Assembly (NCBI GenBank): GCA_903831575.1
Contig: CAIKYB010000016.1
Coordinates: 179,265-243,264 of the forward strand
Length of the DNA: 64,000 bases
Direction: 5' to 3'
Source of the DNA: an uncultured Bacteroidota bacterium
GTDB taxonomy: Bacteria > Bacteroidota > Bacteroidia > Chitinophagales > Chitinophagaceae
Shown: in pieces, positions 39,257 through 49,389 of the stretch
Layout of the letters: each line of letters begins with the position of its first letter
Numbering within the stretch: position 1 is the first letter of the stretch
Translations under genes and position numbers: made by a program
The notes under the pieces: generated by a model
Database searches by the model: none
Told to the model about the DNA's origin: nothing
The model's input: only the letters and a program-made list of their open reading frames with translations

Positions 39257-40463
39257 TTATTGGAGAGAATTAGGATCCTTAACAGCGTTCTTACTTAACA
39301 ATAAAGCATCGTACAAAAAATGAAATTGATTTCCTACTCTTTGATAAGAAAACAATTCTTGAGTTCGTGTGGCAATTTCATTTTTATTGAACAGCGCTTG
39401 ATTTTCTATAAAAAAGATAAAAGCATCAGCTAAACCTTCCGGATGATCTTTTTCTGCAAAAATGGCTGTTTTATTTGCAATACAATATTCTTTAAATACA
39501 GGCAAATCACTTACAATGGCAGGAATTCCTATCGCATTAGCTTCGATAACCACACAACCAAATGTTTCGTAATGAGAATACAAAACTAAAGCATCTGACT
39601 GCTGCATTATATTTGCTAATTTTTTTTTGTGGAACTTCATCGTGAAAGAGGATATTATCTTCAAGATTCAACCTAGAAACGGTGGCTTCTATATTATTTT
39701 TATCAGGAACAATTAAATGTAGGATAAATTGATATCCTTTATTTTTTACAATTGCAAAAGCCGCTAACATCTGGTCTATATTTTTTTCAATACCCCCACC
39801 AGAAATATGCAAGAAGTTAATGCTGATATTTTTTATTTTTTCTTCAGGAAAAAAAATAGACGTGTCAACAACATTAGGAAGAACTTCAAAATTTTGAATA
39901 TTGAAATGCTTTTGAATTCCCTTTCCTAAAACAGCAGAAACAACAGTTATTTTATCAGCGGCATTAAAGGCTTTATTCCAATACCGCTTATAAATAAAAT
40001 TATTATTTTTATAGGCATCATTCATTTCCGGTAAGAATCCAGACCAATGCTCAGAAATTACCAGCGGGACATTAAATTTCTTTTTTAGTTTTAATGACAG
40101 CCAGGCCGTTTTTTTAATAACATGGGTATGAATTAAGGATGGGGATCCTAATTCTTTAATTACCTTATTGATGGTTTTTAGGAATGAAGAATAGTAGCAA
40201 TAAAAAGAAATAAATTTATCAATTATTTTTATTCCGGTTGTATAGGGATGATAATAGAAAATAATTTCTGTAAGGTTGTCGGCAGTTTTTTTTGCTTCCC
40301 ATTTGTTTTTTGTAACAATACCCTCTTCATCTTTTTTTACAAATACCACAACAATCTTTTCATATTCTGATACAGCTTTAGCATGCCGTTGAATAAAATC
40401 GCCGTCATAAGGAGAAACAGATGTTGGATACCAGCTTGGAATCCAAAGGGCATATTTTTCCAT
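39257..40463 (-). pseudogene. GT4-type glycosyltransferase, frameshifted at a 9-A/T run
   Basis: Two overlapping frames combine to a normal 401-residue family 4 glycosyltransferase. The first (40463 to about 39620) begins MEKYALWIPSWYPTSVSPYD and includes SLIHTHVIKKTAWL, VVSAVLGKGIQKHF and the loop after EVLPNVVDTSIF. The second (to 39257) continues LANIMQQSDALVLYSHYETF, then GCVVIEANAIGIPAIVSDLP, which is the nucleotide-sugar-binding E-x7-E-like region. The break is at the 9-T run 39620-39628 (plus strand), where eight bases would restore the frame. The enzyme would add sugars to LPS or another surface polymer. Its gene start lies right at the stop of the flippase gene, so they form one operon. 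Confidence 0.85.
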
Positions 40464-41761
40464 TAAGGATTTTTTTTCTTTAAAATAAAATTTCTAACCT
40501 GTTTAAGATCTGTTCTATGTAACCCAAAAAAATCTTTTATAGGAACATCGAACTCCATAACATAAGCATGAAGTACAAAAATAAAATAAGCCAAATAAGC
40601 ACAACTGCTAATAGTTGCCGCAGCATTGATACCATAGAGCGGAACAAAAACAAGATCGCCAATCAATGTTATTGTTAACGCAAGTAAACAACCTTTTATG
40701 TTTACCATAACCATATCTCTTCCAGAATAAAAAGAGGTGAAGATATACAATGCAGAAAAGCCAATAATGCCTGGAATATAAAATAAAAAAGCAGGATACA
40801 TCAGCAAAAAACTATTTCCAAAAATAAACGGAAACAGCCATTTTCCACAAAGGCCCAATCCAACACACAGCACAGCATAAAGCAATAAAATACCTCTCGT
40901 TAATGCCGGAATAATTTCCTTTACCTTTTTTTCTTCCCCACCCGTTGTTAAAGGAAAAACAACAGCAGCAAGTATCCCAGGAAAAATAAAAAATAATTGT
41001 GCTAATTTAGATACCTGAATGTAATTACCCATTTCGCCAGCAGAACAAAAATAATAAACAAACCAATAATCGATTCGATAACAAAAGAAAGTAATCAAAT
41101 TACTGAAGAATACTAATGATAAATATTTGAATAACCGTGATAATTCTATTTTATTGAGTAAAGAAAAACCGCTAAAATTTAAATTAGAGCGAAGAAGAAA
41201 AAGACTTAAAAGAACGCCTTGAATAAGGTAGCTTCCAAAATAAAAAGATAAAAAACGTTCGCTCGTCAACCAGTTGTTTTCATTGATACAAAACAACAGC
41301 AAGATTAATATCATACTAACGATAATTGAAATCAAATTAGGGAACACAAACTTTTTTTGTGCAAAATAAAAACTACCCATAAAAGTTGTCATGATATTTC
41401 CTAAAATAAAAAGCAGGGCACTTGAAAAATGAGTAACAAAAAAACTATTTGAGAAAGCTGGTTTTACAAAAAGGAAGATAAAAAACAGCAACAGAGCAAT
41501 TCCAACAATCCACAATACTGCAAAATGAAAAAGCTTACTAAGCTTGATTTCTTTTTCAGATGCGAAGAAAATTATGGCAGATTCAAAACTAATACTGAGC
41601 AGTAGTGTTATAAGAGCACAATTATTAATGACATAAAAAATAGTCCCACTTATTGACGCTTGAAAATAGCGTGCAACAGCGAAGGTTAAAATAAAATTAA
41701 CCAGATAGTAAAGCCCTCTCCAAATTATATTTTGTGTAAATAGTTTTGCTACGCTTCCCAT
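40463..41761 (-). CDS. Polysaccharide/lipid-linked sugar flippase (MOP family)
   Basis: A 432-residue inner-membrane protein with about 12 to 14 helices, organised like Wzx and other MOP-superfamily exporters. Examples are GLYYLVNFILTFAVARYFQA at the N-terminus and ISVFFSNLITFFCYRIDYW-like central helices, then GIIGFSALYIFTSFYSGRDM. It probably flips lipid-linked sugar units across the inner membrane for surface polysaccharide. The adjoining glycosyltransferase gene, whose start overlaps this stop by 1 bp, supports this. The exact substrate is unknown. Confidence 0.8.
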   Translation of the reverse strand: MGSVAKLFTQNIIWRGLYYLVNFILTFAVARYFQASISGTIFYVINNCALITLLLSISFESAIIFFASEKEIKLSKLFHFAVLWIVGIALLLFFIFLFVKPAFSNSFFVTHFSSALLFILGNIMTTFMGSFYFAQKKFVFPNLISIIVSMILILLLFCINENNWLTSERFLSFYFGSYLIQGVLLSLFLLRSNLNFSGFSLLNKIELSRLFKYLSLVFFSNLITFFCYRIDYWFVYYFCSAGEMGNYIQVSKLAQLFFIFPGILAAVVFPLTTGGEEKKVKEIIPALTRGILLLYAVLCVGLGLCGKWLFPFIFGNSFLLMYPAFLFYIPGIIGFSALYIFTSFYSGRDMVMVNIKGCLLALTITLIGDLVFVPLYGINAAATISSCAYLAYFIFVLHAYVMEFDVPIKDFFGLHRTDLKQVRNFILKKKNP

Positions 41762-41878
41762 TTAAAGAATGAATGAAAAATAAAATGCAATATAATCTAT
41801 ACGAATTAAATACAGCCAGAGGATTAATAGGACTAATTCAAAAAGAACAAGTTGTTTTTAATGTTTTATCAAAAGAAG

Positions 41879-44140
41879 TTAATTGCCATATTCACACAAA
41901 AACTTTATTCGCATAATTTTCAGTTGCTCCCAATTATAGTCGCCGTCTGCCAATTCTTCTTGTGCAGTTTGCAATGAAGAGGTGTCACAACTTTTAAAAT
42001 ATTCTATAATTTCTTCTTGTTCGTATTCATCAACCATATCATTAATTGCATAGTTGAGATTTAATTTAGTTCCACTTGCAACAATAGTTTCCATTTCTTC
42101 AAGCAGTTCGTCAATTTTTAGGTCTTTGTTTTTTGCAATAGTTTCTAAAGGAATTTTCTTATCTACATTTTGAATAATAAAAATTTTATTATTGTTTCTG
42201 TTTAAAACACTCTTCATTACAAAATCATCCGGCTTAATAATATCATGCTCTTCTACATATGCGGTTATCAGATCAATAAAAGGTTTTCCATAACGCAGCG
42301 TCTTTCCTTTACTCACGCCACTTATTTTTTCAAGCTCCTCTTCACTTGTTGGATACATTGTTGCCATATCTTCCAAAGAGCTTTCCAGGAATATTACAAA
42401 TGGTGGCAGATTTTTTTCTTTTGCTACACGTTTTCTTAAATCTTTTAAAGCATTCAATAGCTTTTCATCCGTAGTGCCAGTTGCAGCGTTGGCTTCAATA
42501 GTTTCTTCGTCATCAGCATTAGCTTCCTCAAAAAGGTTATTCAGTGCAATTTTAAATGAGCTTGGTTTTTTCAAAAAAGCTGCTCCTTTCTTTGTGTTTT
42601 TCAACACACCATATTCCACGATATCTTTTTCCAATAAACCATTTAGTAGCATTTGTCTCACCAAGCTATTCCAATAATGAGGTTCTTGATCCTTTCCGCT
42701 TGCGAACACATCCAGTGCGTCGTGTCTGTACATTTGAACTTGTGTCGTTGCCTTTCCTGTGAGTATATGAACAAGGTATTCAATTGTAAAATGTTCTCCC
42801 AATGCATTAATTGCTTTTAAAACAATTACCACTCCTTCTTTAGCTTCAATCTTTTCTTTTGGATTCAGACAATTATCACAATGTCCGCAGCTTTTACTGT
42901 CATCATATTCTTCACCAAAATAATAGAGCAAGGTTTTTCTTCTGCACACACTACTTTCGGCATAAGAAAGCGTTTCATTAATTAATTGTGCTCCCACTTC
43001 TCTTTCGCTGAGAGGCTTATCTTTCATTAAATGCTCTAGTTTAGCAATGTCTTTATGAGAGTAATACAACAAGCATTTTCCTTCCATGCCATCTCTTCCT
43101 GCACGACCGGTTTCCTGATAATAGTTCTCAATAGATTTTGGGATATTATAATGTATGACAAAACGTACATCTGGCTTATCTATTCCCATTCCAAATGCAA
43201 TAGTAGCAACAATCACATCAACATCTTCATTCAAAAACTGGTCCTGTCTTGCGGCCCTGAGTTTTGTGTCTAATCCAGCGTGATAAGCAACGGCTTTAAT
43301 TCCATTTGCCATGAGCATATTTGCCAGATCTTCCGTTGTTTTGCGATTAAGTGTATAAATGATGCCACTTTTATTCTTATGAAGTTGAATAAACCGAACA
43401 ATACTTTTATTGGTTTGTTCAAGATTTACTTTAGGTAGTATTTCATAATAAAGATTAGGTCTGTTAAAGGAAGAAACAAAAACAGCGGAGGTCCTTAATC
43501 CTAAATTCTTTACAATATCACTTTGCACTTTTGGCGTAGCTGTAGCCGTTAGTGCGATAATTGGAATATTTGGGTTAATTAAATCCATCATTTCTTTTAA
43601 CCTGCGGTATTCTGGTCTAAAATCATGACCCCATTCTGATATACAATGCGCTTCATCAACAGCAAAAAAAGAAACAGTGATAGATTTAAAAAAAATAATG
43701 TTTTCTTCTTTAGTCAATGTTTCAGGAGCAACGTAAAGCAGTTTTGTTTTACCACTTATAAGATCATCTTTCACCACTTTTTGTTGGCCCTTATTAAGTG
43801 TACTATTTAGGAAATGTGCAACATTATCTTTACTACTGTAACTTCTTACTAAATCTACCTGATTTTTCATCAGGGCAATAAGTGGGGAAACAATAATAGC
43901 AACGCCATCTTTCATCATTGCCGGCAATTGATAACAAAGACTTTTACCTCCACCAGTTGGCATGATTACAAAAGTATCCGTGCCTGATAAAACGGTTTGA
44001 ATAATCTCCTCTTGTGGACCCTTAAACTGATCAAATCCAAAATGTTGTTGAAGCTGTTCGGTTAGATCGCTCGAATTAGCGAGAGCGACTGGTTCTTTTA
44101 TGCTTATTTTTTTGGTACTTATTTTTTTAGCTGTGGCCAT
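41879..44140 (-). CDS. recQ: ATP-dependent DNA helicase RecQ
   Basis: A 753-residue 3'-5' DNA helicase for recombination repair. Walker A is MPTGGGKSLCYQLPA; the DEAH box, TATATPKVQ, and HYNIPKSIENYYQETGRAGR follow. The zinc site is C-x16-C-x2-C-x2-C-like, with CRRKTLLYYFGEEY and CGHCDNC near residue 410. The winged-helix region and an HRDC domain (LRKRVAKEKNLPPFVIF) are present. The C-terminal extension (about 630-753) is longer than in E. coli and ends EQLKIMRIKFLCEYGN. Length is typical for Bacteroidota RecQ. Confidence 0.96.
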   Translation of the reverse strand: MATAKKISTKKISIKEPVALANSSDLTEQLQQHFGFDQFKGPQEEIIQTVLSGTDTFVIMPTGGGKSLCYQLPAMMKDGVAIIVSPLIALMKNQVDLVRSYSSKDNVAHFLNSTLNKGQQKVVKDDLISGKTKLLYVAPETLTKEENIIFFKSITVSFFAVDEAHCISEWGHDFRPEYRRLKEMMDLINPNIPIIALTATATPKVQSDIVKNLGLRTSAVFVSSFNRPNLYYEILPKVNLEQTNKSIVRFIQLHKNKSGIIYTLNRKTTEDLANMLMANGIKAVAYHAGLDTKLRAARQDQFLNEDVDVIVATIAFGMGIDKPDVRFVIHYNIPKSIENYYQETGRAGRDGMEGKCLLYYSHKDIAKLEHLMKDKPLSEREVGAQLINETLSYAESSVCRRKTLLYYFGEEYDDSKSCGHCDNCLNPKEKIEAKEGVVIVLKAINALGEHFTIEYLVHILTGKATTQVQMYRHDALDVFASGKDQEPHYWNSLVRQMLLNGLLEKDIVEYGVLKNTKKGAAFLKKPSSFKIALNNLFEEANADDEETIEANAATGTTDEKLLNALKDLRKRVAKEKNLPPFVIFLESSLEDMATMYPTSEEELEKISGVSKGKTLRYGKPFIDLITAYVEEHDIIKPDDFVMKSVLNRNNNKIFIIQNVDKKIPLETIAKNKDLKIDELLEEMETIVASGTKLNLNYAINDMVDEYEQEEIIEYFKSCDTSSLQTAQEELADGDYNWEQLKIMRIKFLCEYGN

Positions 44141-44424
44141 AACTTCACCTGTTTCTCTGGATAAATTTGAATAGTGCTTACACTATAGACCCTTTTTTCA
44201 AAGGCAAACGAAGTTAATCTTAAAACTTTGCAATTACAACCGTATTTATGTTAATAAAAATTTAGTTAATTAGGTTGCTACAATATTATTTCCACGCCAT
44301 TAAAGTATTAAAAACCCATCCCGGCCTTTTGTTTTACACAAATCATTGTCTGTTAAACAGATAGCTAAAGTATTTCCATTCTTTGAGTTTTGCCTTATTT
44401 GAAGTAGGTTTGCCACACAATTTA

Positions 44425-45390
44425 ATGACTAAAGAAATAATTATATCGTCTGCATTGCGAACATTGACATTGCAAGCTAATGCTGTTACAGCTTTAAATG
44501 CTTTTATAAACGATGATTTTGTAAAAGCGGTGGAAGGAATTGTAGCCAGTAAAGGACGTCTGGTAGTTAGTGGAATTGGAAAAAGCGCTATAGTTGCTCA
44601 AAAAATCGTCTCTACTTTAAACAGCACTGGAACGCCGTCTATTTATATGCATGCCGCGGATGCTATTCACGGCGATTTGGGAATGATACAAGCTAATGAT
44701 GTTGTAATGATCATTAGCAAGAGTGGCAATAGTCCAGAGATTAAAGTGCTAGTTCCTTTGGTAAAAGGTTTTGGAAATCTGGTAATTGGAATGGTTGGCA
44801 ATACCCAATCTTTTTTAGCTCAAAATGCAAATATTTTAATAAACACTTCGGTTTCTCAAGAGGCTTGTCCTAATAATTTAGCTCCAACAACAAGCACAAC
44901 AGCACAAATGGTAATGGGCGATGCGCTTGCTATTTGTTTAATGGAAATAAAAGGGTTTAATAGTGATGATTTTGCAAAGTTTCATCCTGGTGGATCATTA
45001 GGAAAAAAATTATACTTACGTGTAGCAGATTTATTATCAGTTAACCAAAAGCCATTTGTAGCCCCTGAATCTTCATTAAAAGAAGCCATTGTAGCTATAT
45101 CAAGAAGCAGATTAGGCGCTGCCGCGGTAATTAATGAAAGCAATCAGATTTGCGGTATTATAACTGATGGAGATTTAAGAAGAATGCTTGAAAAAATGGA
45201 TGATTTATCTACACTTAAGGCAAAAGATATCATGAGTCCTTCTCCAAAGAAAATTAGTGGAAGCGCGCTCGCTGCTGAAGCGTTAGAGTTGATGCGACAA
45301 AATAATATCAATCAATTATTAGTTGTGGACAACGAGTGCTATTCAGGCATTATTCACATTCAAGATTTAATCCGGGAAGGCATTATTTAA
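44425..45390 (+). CDS. kdsD: Arabinose-5-phosphate isomerase (KpsF/GutQ family)
   Basis: A 321-residue enzyme that interconverts ribulose-5-phosphate and arabinose-5-phosphate, the entry step to the LPS sugar Kdo. The SIS domain has VSGIGKSAIVAQKIVSTLNS, HGDLGMIQ and SKSGNSPEIKVLVPL; LAPTTSTTAQMVMGDALA is characteristic. Two CBS domains follow (about residues 200-320: ITDGDLRRML and LLVVDNECYSGIIHIQDLI). The ATG at 44425 (MTKEIIISS) was chosen over an in-frame TTG at 44383. It leads a likely operon with manC, 12 bp downstream. Confidence 0.93.
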   Translation: MTKEIIISSALRTLTLQANAVTALNAFINDDFVKAVEGIVASKGRLVVSGIGKSAIVAQKIVSTLNSTGTPSIYMHAADAIHGDLGMIQANDVVMIISKSGNSPEIKVLVPLVKGFGNLVIGMVGNTQSFLAQNANILINTSVSQEACPNNLAPTTSTTAQMVMGDALAICLMEIKGFNSDDFAKFHPGGSLGKKLYLRVADLLSVNQKPFVAPESSLKEAIVAISRSRLGAAAVINESNQICGIITDGDLRRMLEKMDDLSTLKAKDIMSPSPKKISGSALAAEALELMRQNNINQLLVVDNECYSGIIHIQDLIREGII

Positions 45391-45402
45391 AACAAATTCT
45401 TT

Positions 45403-46485
45403 ATGAACAAGAATCATTATGTAGCCATAATGGCCGGCGGTATTGGAAGCAGGTTTTGGCCGATGAGCAGAACAAATTATCCAAAACAATTCCTTGATAT
45501 TTTAAATACCGGAAAAACGCTCATTCAATCTACCTATGATCGATTTGTAAAGTTTATCCCAGCGGAAAATATTTATGTAGTTACTTCTGATAGTTATAAA
45601 AGCATTGTTCAACAACAATTAGAGCATCTGCCCGTTGAAAATATTTTATGTGAACCATCAAGAAAAAATACGGCGCCATGTGTTGCATATATTTCTTACA
45701 AATTATCTCAACTAAATCCAGAGGCGAATTTAATTTGCGCCCCTGCTGATCACTTAATTACTGATGAAGTTTCTTTTCAAAATATTTGTTTGGCTGCCTT
45801 AACTTTTACGTCAAATATAAAAGCGCTGGTTACTTTGGGCATTAAACCAACAAATCCTAATACAGGATATGGCTATATCCAATATGAACAACTATCGGTT
45901 AGCGATAATGTTTATAAAGTAAAAACTTTTACAGAAAAACCGGATCGTGAATTAGCCAAAACTTTTGTTGCTAGTGGAGATTTTCTGTGGAACGCAGGTA
46001 TTTTTGTTTGGCAAATTAAAAACATCATCAAGTCATTCGAAAAACATCTTCCTGAAATTCATGAAATGTTTGATGCAGAGAAAGAATATTTTAATACCCA
46101 AGAGGAGAATGAAGCCATTGAAAGAATCTATCCGCAGTGTGTAAACATTTCTATTGATTATGGCATTATGGAAAAGGCGGACAATGTATATGTAATGCCA
46201 GCCTCTTTTGGATGGAGTGATTTAGGTACATGGGCTAGTGCTTACGAAACCTTAGAGAAAGATTATTTGGAGAATGCTGTAGCAGGAAATAATGTAATGA
46301 TTATTGATGCTACAAAAAATATGATACATGCTGATAATAAAAAATTAGTTGTACTTCAGGGTCTTGAAGATTTTATAGTCGTTGATACAAAAGACGTTTT
46401 GTTGATTTGTAAAAAAGAGAAAGAACAAGAAATTAAGGAATACGTTGCGGAAGTGAAGCGCAATAAAGGAGATAAATTTATTTAA
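45403..46485 (+). CDS. manC: Mannose-1-phosphate guanylyltransferase
   Basis: A 360-residue nucleotidyltransferase that makes GDP-mannose for surface polysaccharides. The N-terminal AGGIGSRFWPMSRTNYPKQF is the nucleotide-binding signature. NILCEPSRKNTAPCVAYIS, APADHLI and FTEKPD with GDFLWNAGIFVW follow. The protein lacks the C-terminal phosphomannose isomerase cupin found in longer ManC proteins, as usual in Bacteroidota. It lies 12 bp after kdsD and 40 bp before the aminotransferase gene. Confidence 0.94.
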   Translation: MNKNHYVAIMAGGIGSRFWPMSRTNYPKQFLDILNTGKTLIQSTYDRFVKFIPAENIYVVTSDSYKSIVQQQLEHLPVENILCEPSRKNTAPCVAYISYKLSQLNPEANLICAPADHLITDEVSFQNICLAALTFTSNIKALVTLGIKPTNPNTGYGYIQYEQLSVSDNVYKVKTFTEKPDRELAKTFVASGDFLWNAGIFVWQIKNIIKSFEKHLPEIHEMFDAEKEYFNTQEENEAIERIYPQCVNISIDYGIMEKADNVYVMPASFGWSDLGTWASAYETLEKDYLENAVAGNNVMIIDATKNMIHADNKKLVVLQGLEDFIVVDTKDVLLICKKEKEQEIKEYVAEVKRNKGDKFI

Positions 46486-46525
46486 GTAATTACAACGCCA
46501 TATTCACCTTTCAAATATTTTACAA

Positions 46526-47680
46526 TTGAAGCATTCTATCCAAAGTAAGCTGCCCAATGTCGGCACCACCATATTTACTGTAATGAGTGCTCTTGCTACC
46601 AAGCACAATGCCATTAATCTTGGCCAAGGATTTCCAGATTTTGCAATGAATGAAAAACTTACTGGTTTAGTAAGTGAGGCTATGAAATCTGGTAATAACC
46701 AGTATGTTCACATGTGTGGATTGCCGTTATTACGTGAAAGATTAGCCGAAAAAGTAAATCATGATTATGGTTGCAATATAAATCCAGATTCTGAAATAAC
46801 CGTAACACCCGGAGGAACGTACGCTATTTATACAGCATTCACAACTATTCTTCAACCTGGCGATGAAGTTATTTTATTTGAGCCGGCATATGATTCTTAT
46901 GTTCCGAATATTGAAATAAATGGTGGGGTTGCAATAGGTATTCCGTTGCTTTATCCCGATTATGCGATTGATTGGAAAAGAGTAAAAGAAAAAGTTAATT
47001 CAAAAACAAAAGCGATAATAATTAATACGCCGCATAATCCAACAGGAAGCGTTTTATCCGCAGAAGATATTGAACAATTAAGAAGCATCGTAAAAGACAC
47101 CGGCATATTTATTATCAGTGATGAGGTATATGAGCATTTAATATTTGATCAGAAAGAACATCTTTCTATGCTACGATATCCTGATTTGTTGGAGAGAAGT
47201 TTTGTTTGCTTTTCTTTTGGAAAAGTTTATCACTGTACAGGATGGAAGTTAGGTTATTGTATTGCTCCATCTGAAATCATGAAGGAGTTTAGAAAAGTCC
47301 ACCAGTTCAATTGTTTCACTTGTCATAGTCCAACACAATATGCGCTTGCTGAATTTCTTACAGAGAAAAATCAATATCTGGAACTCGGATTTTTTCTTCA
47401 ACAGAAAAGAGATTTTTTCCAGTCGTTGATGCAACAAACAAGATTAAAACCATTGCCATCTTTTGGAAGTTATTTCCAGTTGTATAGTTATGAAGGTGTC
47501 AGTGATGATAGTGAGAAAGATTTTGCCATTAAGCTTACACAAGAGGCTGGAGTGGCCACTATACCTGTTTCGGCATTTTATAAAAATCCTATAGATAACA
47601 AAGTTTTGCGATTTTGTTTTGCAAAAAAAGAGGCCACTTTAGAAGTGGCCGTAAACAGGTTGATTAAATATTTTAATTAA
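46526..47680 (+). CDS. PLP aminotransferase, methionine/kynurenine type
   Basis: A 384-residue class I aminotransferase. The N-terminal sequence SKLPNVGTTIFTVMSALA is strongly conserved in YbdL-type methionine aminotransferases, so the TTG start at 46526 is preferred over the ATG at 46580, which would cut this motif. NLGQGFPDF, INTPHNPTGSV, SDEVYEHLIFD and the PLP-lysine segment FSFGKVYHCTGWKLGY are present. Likely substrates are methionine or aromatic keto acids. A perfect 8-bp hairpin (47632-47639 with 47643-47650) lies within the last codons but has no clear T-run. It converges on dnaN, 11 bp apart. Confidence 0.9.
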   Translation: MKHSIQSKLPNVGTTIFTVMSALATKHNAINLGQGFPDFAMNEKLTGLVSEAMKSGNNQYVHMCGLPLLRERLAEKVNHDYGCNINPDSEITVTPGGTYAIYTAFTTILQPGDEVILFEPAYDSYVPNIEINGGVAIGIPLLYPDYAIDWKRVKEKVNSKTKAIIINTPHNPTGSVLSAEDIEQLRSIVKDTGIFIISDEVYEHLIFDQKEHLSMLRYPDLLERSFVCFSFGKVYHCTGWKLGYCIAPSEIMKEFRKVHQFNCFTCHSPTQYALAEFLTEKNQYLELGFFLQQKRDFFQSLMQQTRLKPLPSFGSYFQLYSYEGVSDDSEKDFAIKLTQEAGVATIPVSAFYKNPIDNKVLRFCFAKKEATLEVAVNRLIKYFN

Positions 47681-47691
47681 ATAAGTGCCGA

Positions 47692-48807
47692 TTAATTATT
47701 CAACATTAAAGGCATTACCAGCATTAAAAGTTCTTCGTTTGCTCCTTGTTCGCTTGGCTTAAGAATACCTGCTTTTGTTGAAGTGCTTAATTCCATTACT
47801 ACTTCTGAAGTATCTGCACCATTGAGCATTTCTATTAAAAACTTCGCATTGAAAGCAATTTGTAAATCTTCACCATCGTATTGGCAGGTCATGCGTTCAC
47901 TTCCTTCATTGCTAAAATCAACATCTTGGGCGGTAAGCTGAAGCTGGTTACCGCTGATCGCTAATGCAATTTGATTCGTGCTTTTGTTACTAAATACACT
48001 TACTCTTTTTAAGGCATTCTGGAAATCATTTTTGTTAGCAATCATTTTGTAAGGATTATCAGTTGGTATTACAACTTTATAATCAGGAAAACGTGCATCA
48101 ATCAAACGACAAACCAATTCAGTACTTCCATGGGTAATAAAAAGGTGATTGCTATTATACGAAAGCGTTAGTTCATCTTCATTGTCGGGCAAGGAGTTCT
48201 TTAAAAGACTCAATGGTTTTTTAGGAACAATGAAAGAATCTTTTTGCGGACACTTTACATCATTTCTGGTGTAGCGTACCAATCTATGAGCATCTGTAGC
48301 AACAAAAGTTATTCCCTTTTTATCCAGTTCAAAATATACGCCTGTCATTGCGGGACGAAGATCATCGCTGCTTACAGCGAAAATCGACTTATTAATTGCT
48401 GTAACGAGAGCGGTAGAGGTCATTTTGAAAGAGTTGGCATCATCAGCTTGTGGCTCACGAGGAAAATTATCTGGATTTTCACCCATCACTTTATACTTTC
48501 CATTATCACTGGTAATTTCAATACCATAATTTTTATCGACATTGAAAGTAAGTGGCTGTTCAGCAATGTTTTTAAGTGAATCAATTAAGATTTTTGCTGG
48601 AATACAAACCTTTCCGGTATCCTTTGCCTCAATGTCCATATGTATTTTCATTACTGTTTCCAAGTCGGTAGCAACAACAGTTAGTTTGTTTTTTTCAATT
48701 TCAAAAAGAAAGTCTTCCAAAATTGGTAATACGGTATTGCTATTGATAACACCACCGATTTGCTGTAGTTGTTTCAATAATGCCGAAGATGATACGATAA
48801 ACTTCAT
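47692..48807 (-). CDS. dnaN: DNA polymerase III beta sliding clamp
   Basis: A 371-residue ring-forming clamp that tethers DNA polymerase. The three similar domains are recognisable: MKFIVSSSALLKQLQQIGGV; RPAMTGVYFELDKKGITFVATDAHRL near 165; and the third domain ending LMLVMPLMLNN, which matches the C-terminal VMPMR-type ending that forms the partner-binding pocket. dnaN often sits near dnaA and oriC, though here it is 34 kb from the candidate oriC. Confidence 0.97.
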   Translation of the reverse strand: MKFIVSSSALLKQLQQIGGVINSNTVLPILEDFLFEIEKNKLTVVATDLETVMKIHMDIEAKDTGKVCIPAKILIDSLKNIAEQPLTFNVDKNYGIEITSDNGKYKVMGENPDNFPREPQADDANSFKMTSTALVTAINKSIFAVSSDDLRPAMTGVYFELDKKGITFVATDAHRLVRYTRNDVKCPQKDSFIVPKKPLSLLKNSLPDNEDELTLSYNSNHLFITHGSTELVCRLIDARFPDYKVVIPTDNPYKMIANKNDFQNALKRVSVFSNKSTNQIALAISGNQLQLTAQDVDFSNEGSERMTCQYDGEDLQIAFNAKFLIEMLNGADTSEVVMELSTSTKAGILKPSEQGANEELLMLVMPLMLNN

Positions 48808-48914
48808 AATAAAAAATTAATTAGATGCGCCAAAGATAAAATATTGCAGTTAATGAAAGCAAGTTAATTTCATACTAATTTCAAACATTCAATCTACATA
48901 ATTATTAACATTCG

Positions 48915-49382
48915 ATGGGACCATTAAATATAGGGATAGAAAAAGCCACTCAAAAAGCAAAGCAATTTTGCGCTTATCAGGAAAGAAATCATGATGAAGT
49001 GAGGCAAAAGCTGTATACATTTGGACTATATCAGGATCAGGTAAATGCTGTATTGTCGCAGTTGATAGATGAAAACTACCTAAATGAGGAAAGGTATGCC
49101 ATTGCTTTTGCAGGAGGAAGATTCCGAATAAAGGATTGGGGAAGAATAAAAATAAAATATGAACTCAAAAAACACCAGGTTAGCGAGTATTGTATAAAAC
49201 AAGCACTTTTAAACATAAGCGAAGAAGAATATCAACAAAAAATAGAGAAATTAGCAACAATAAAATTAAAGTCATTAAAAGGCGAAAAAAACGAATTCAT
49301 CAAGAAAAAGAAGCTACAATCGTATTTAATGCAAAAAGGGTATGAATCGTATTTAATTAACGAGTGTCTTCAAAAAATGTAA
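48915..49382 (+). CDS. recX: RecX family regulatory protein
   Basis: A 155-residue helical protein of the RecX family, which modulates RecA filaments. The three-helix repeats are visible: ERNHDEVRQKLYTFGLYQDQ, LIDENYLNEERYAIAFAGGR and the WGRIKIKYELKKHQVSEYCI helices. Length is normal. recA itself is at 59.7 kb, so they are not linked. It is followed 7 bp later by the fRMsr-type gene. Confidence 0.92.
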   Translation: MGPLNIGIEKATQKAKQFCAYQERNHDEVRQKLYTFGLYQDQVNAVLSQLIDENYLNEERYAIAFAGGRFRIKDWGRIKIKYELKKHQVSEYCIKQALLNISEEEYQQKIEKLATIKLKSLKGEKNEFIKKKKLQSYLMQKGYESYLINECLQKM

Positions 49383-49389
49383 TTACAGT

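Noticed and set aside
41785..41916. 43-codon open frame between recQ and the flippase gene
   Set aside because: It is short, overlaps the 3' end of recQ on the other strand, and has no recognisable domain or ribosome-binding signal.
47631..47650. Terminator hairpin at the end of the aminotransferase gene
   Set aside because: The stem is good but lies inside the coding sequence and is not followed by a T run, so it is unlikely to be a standard terminator.
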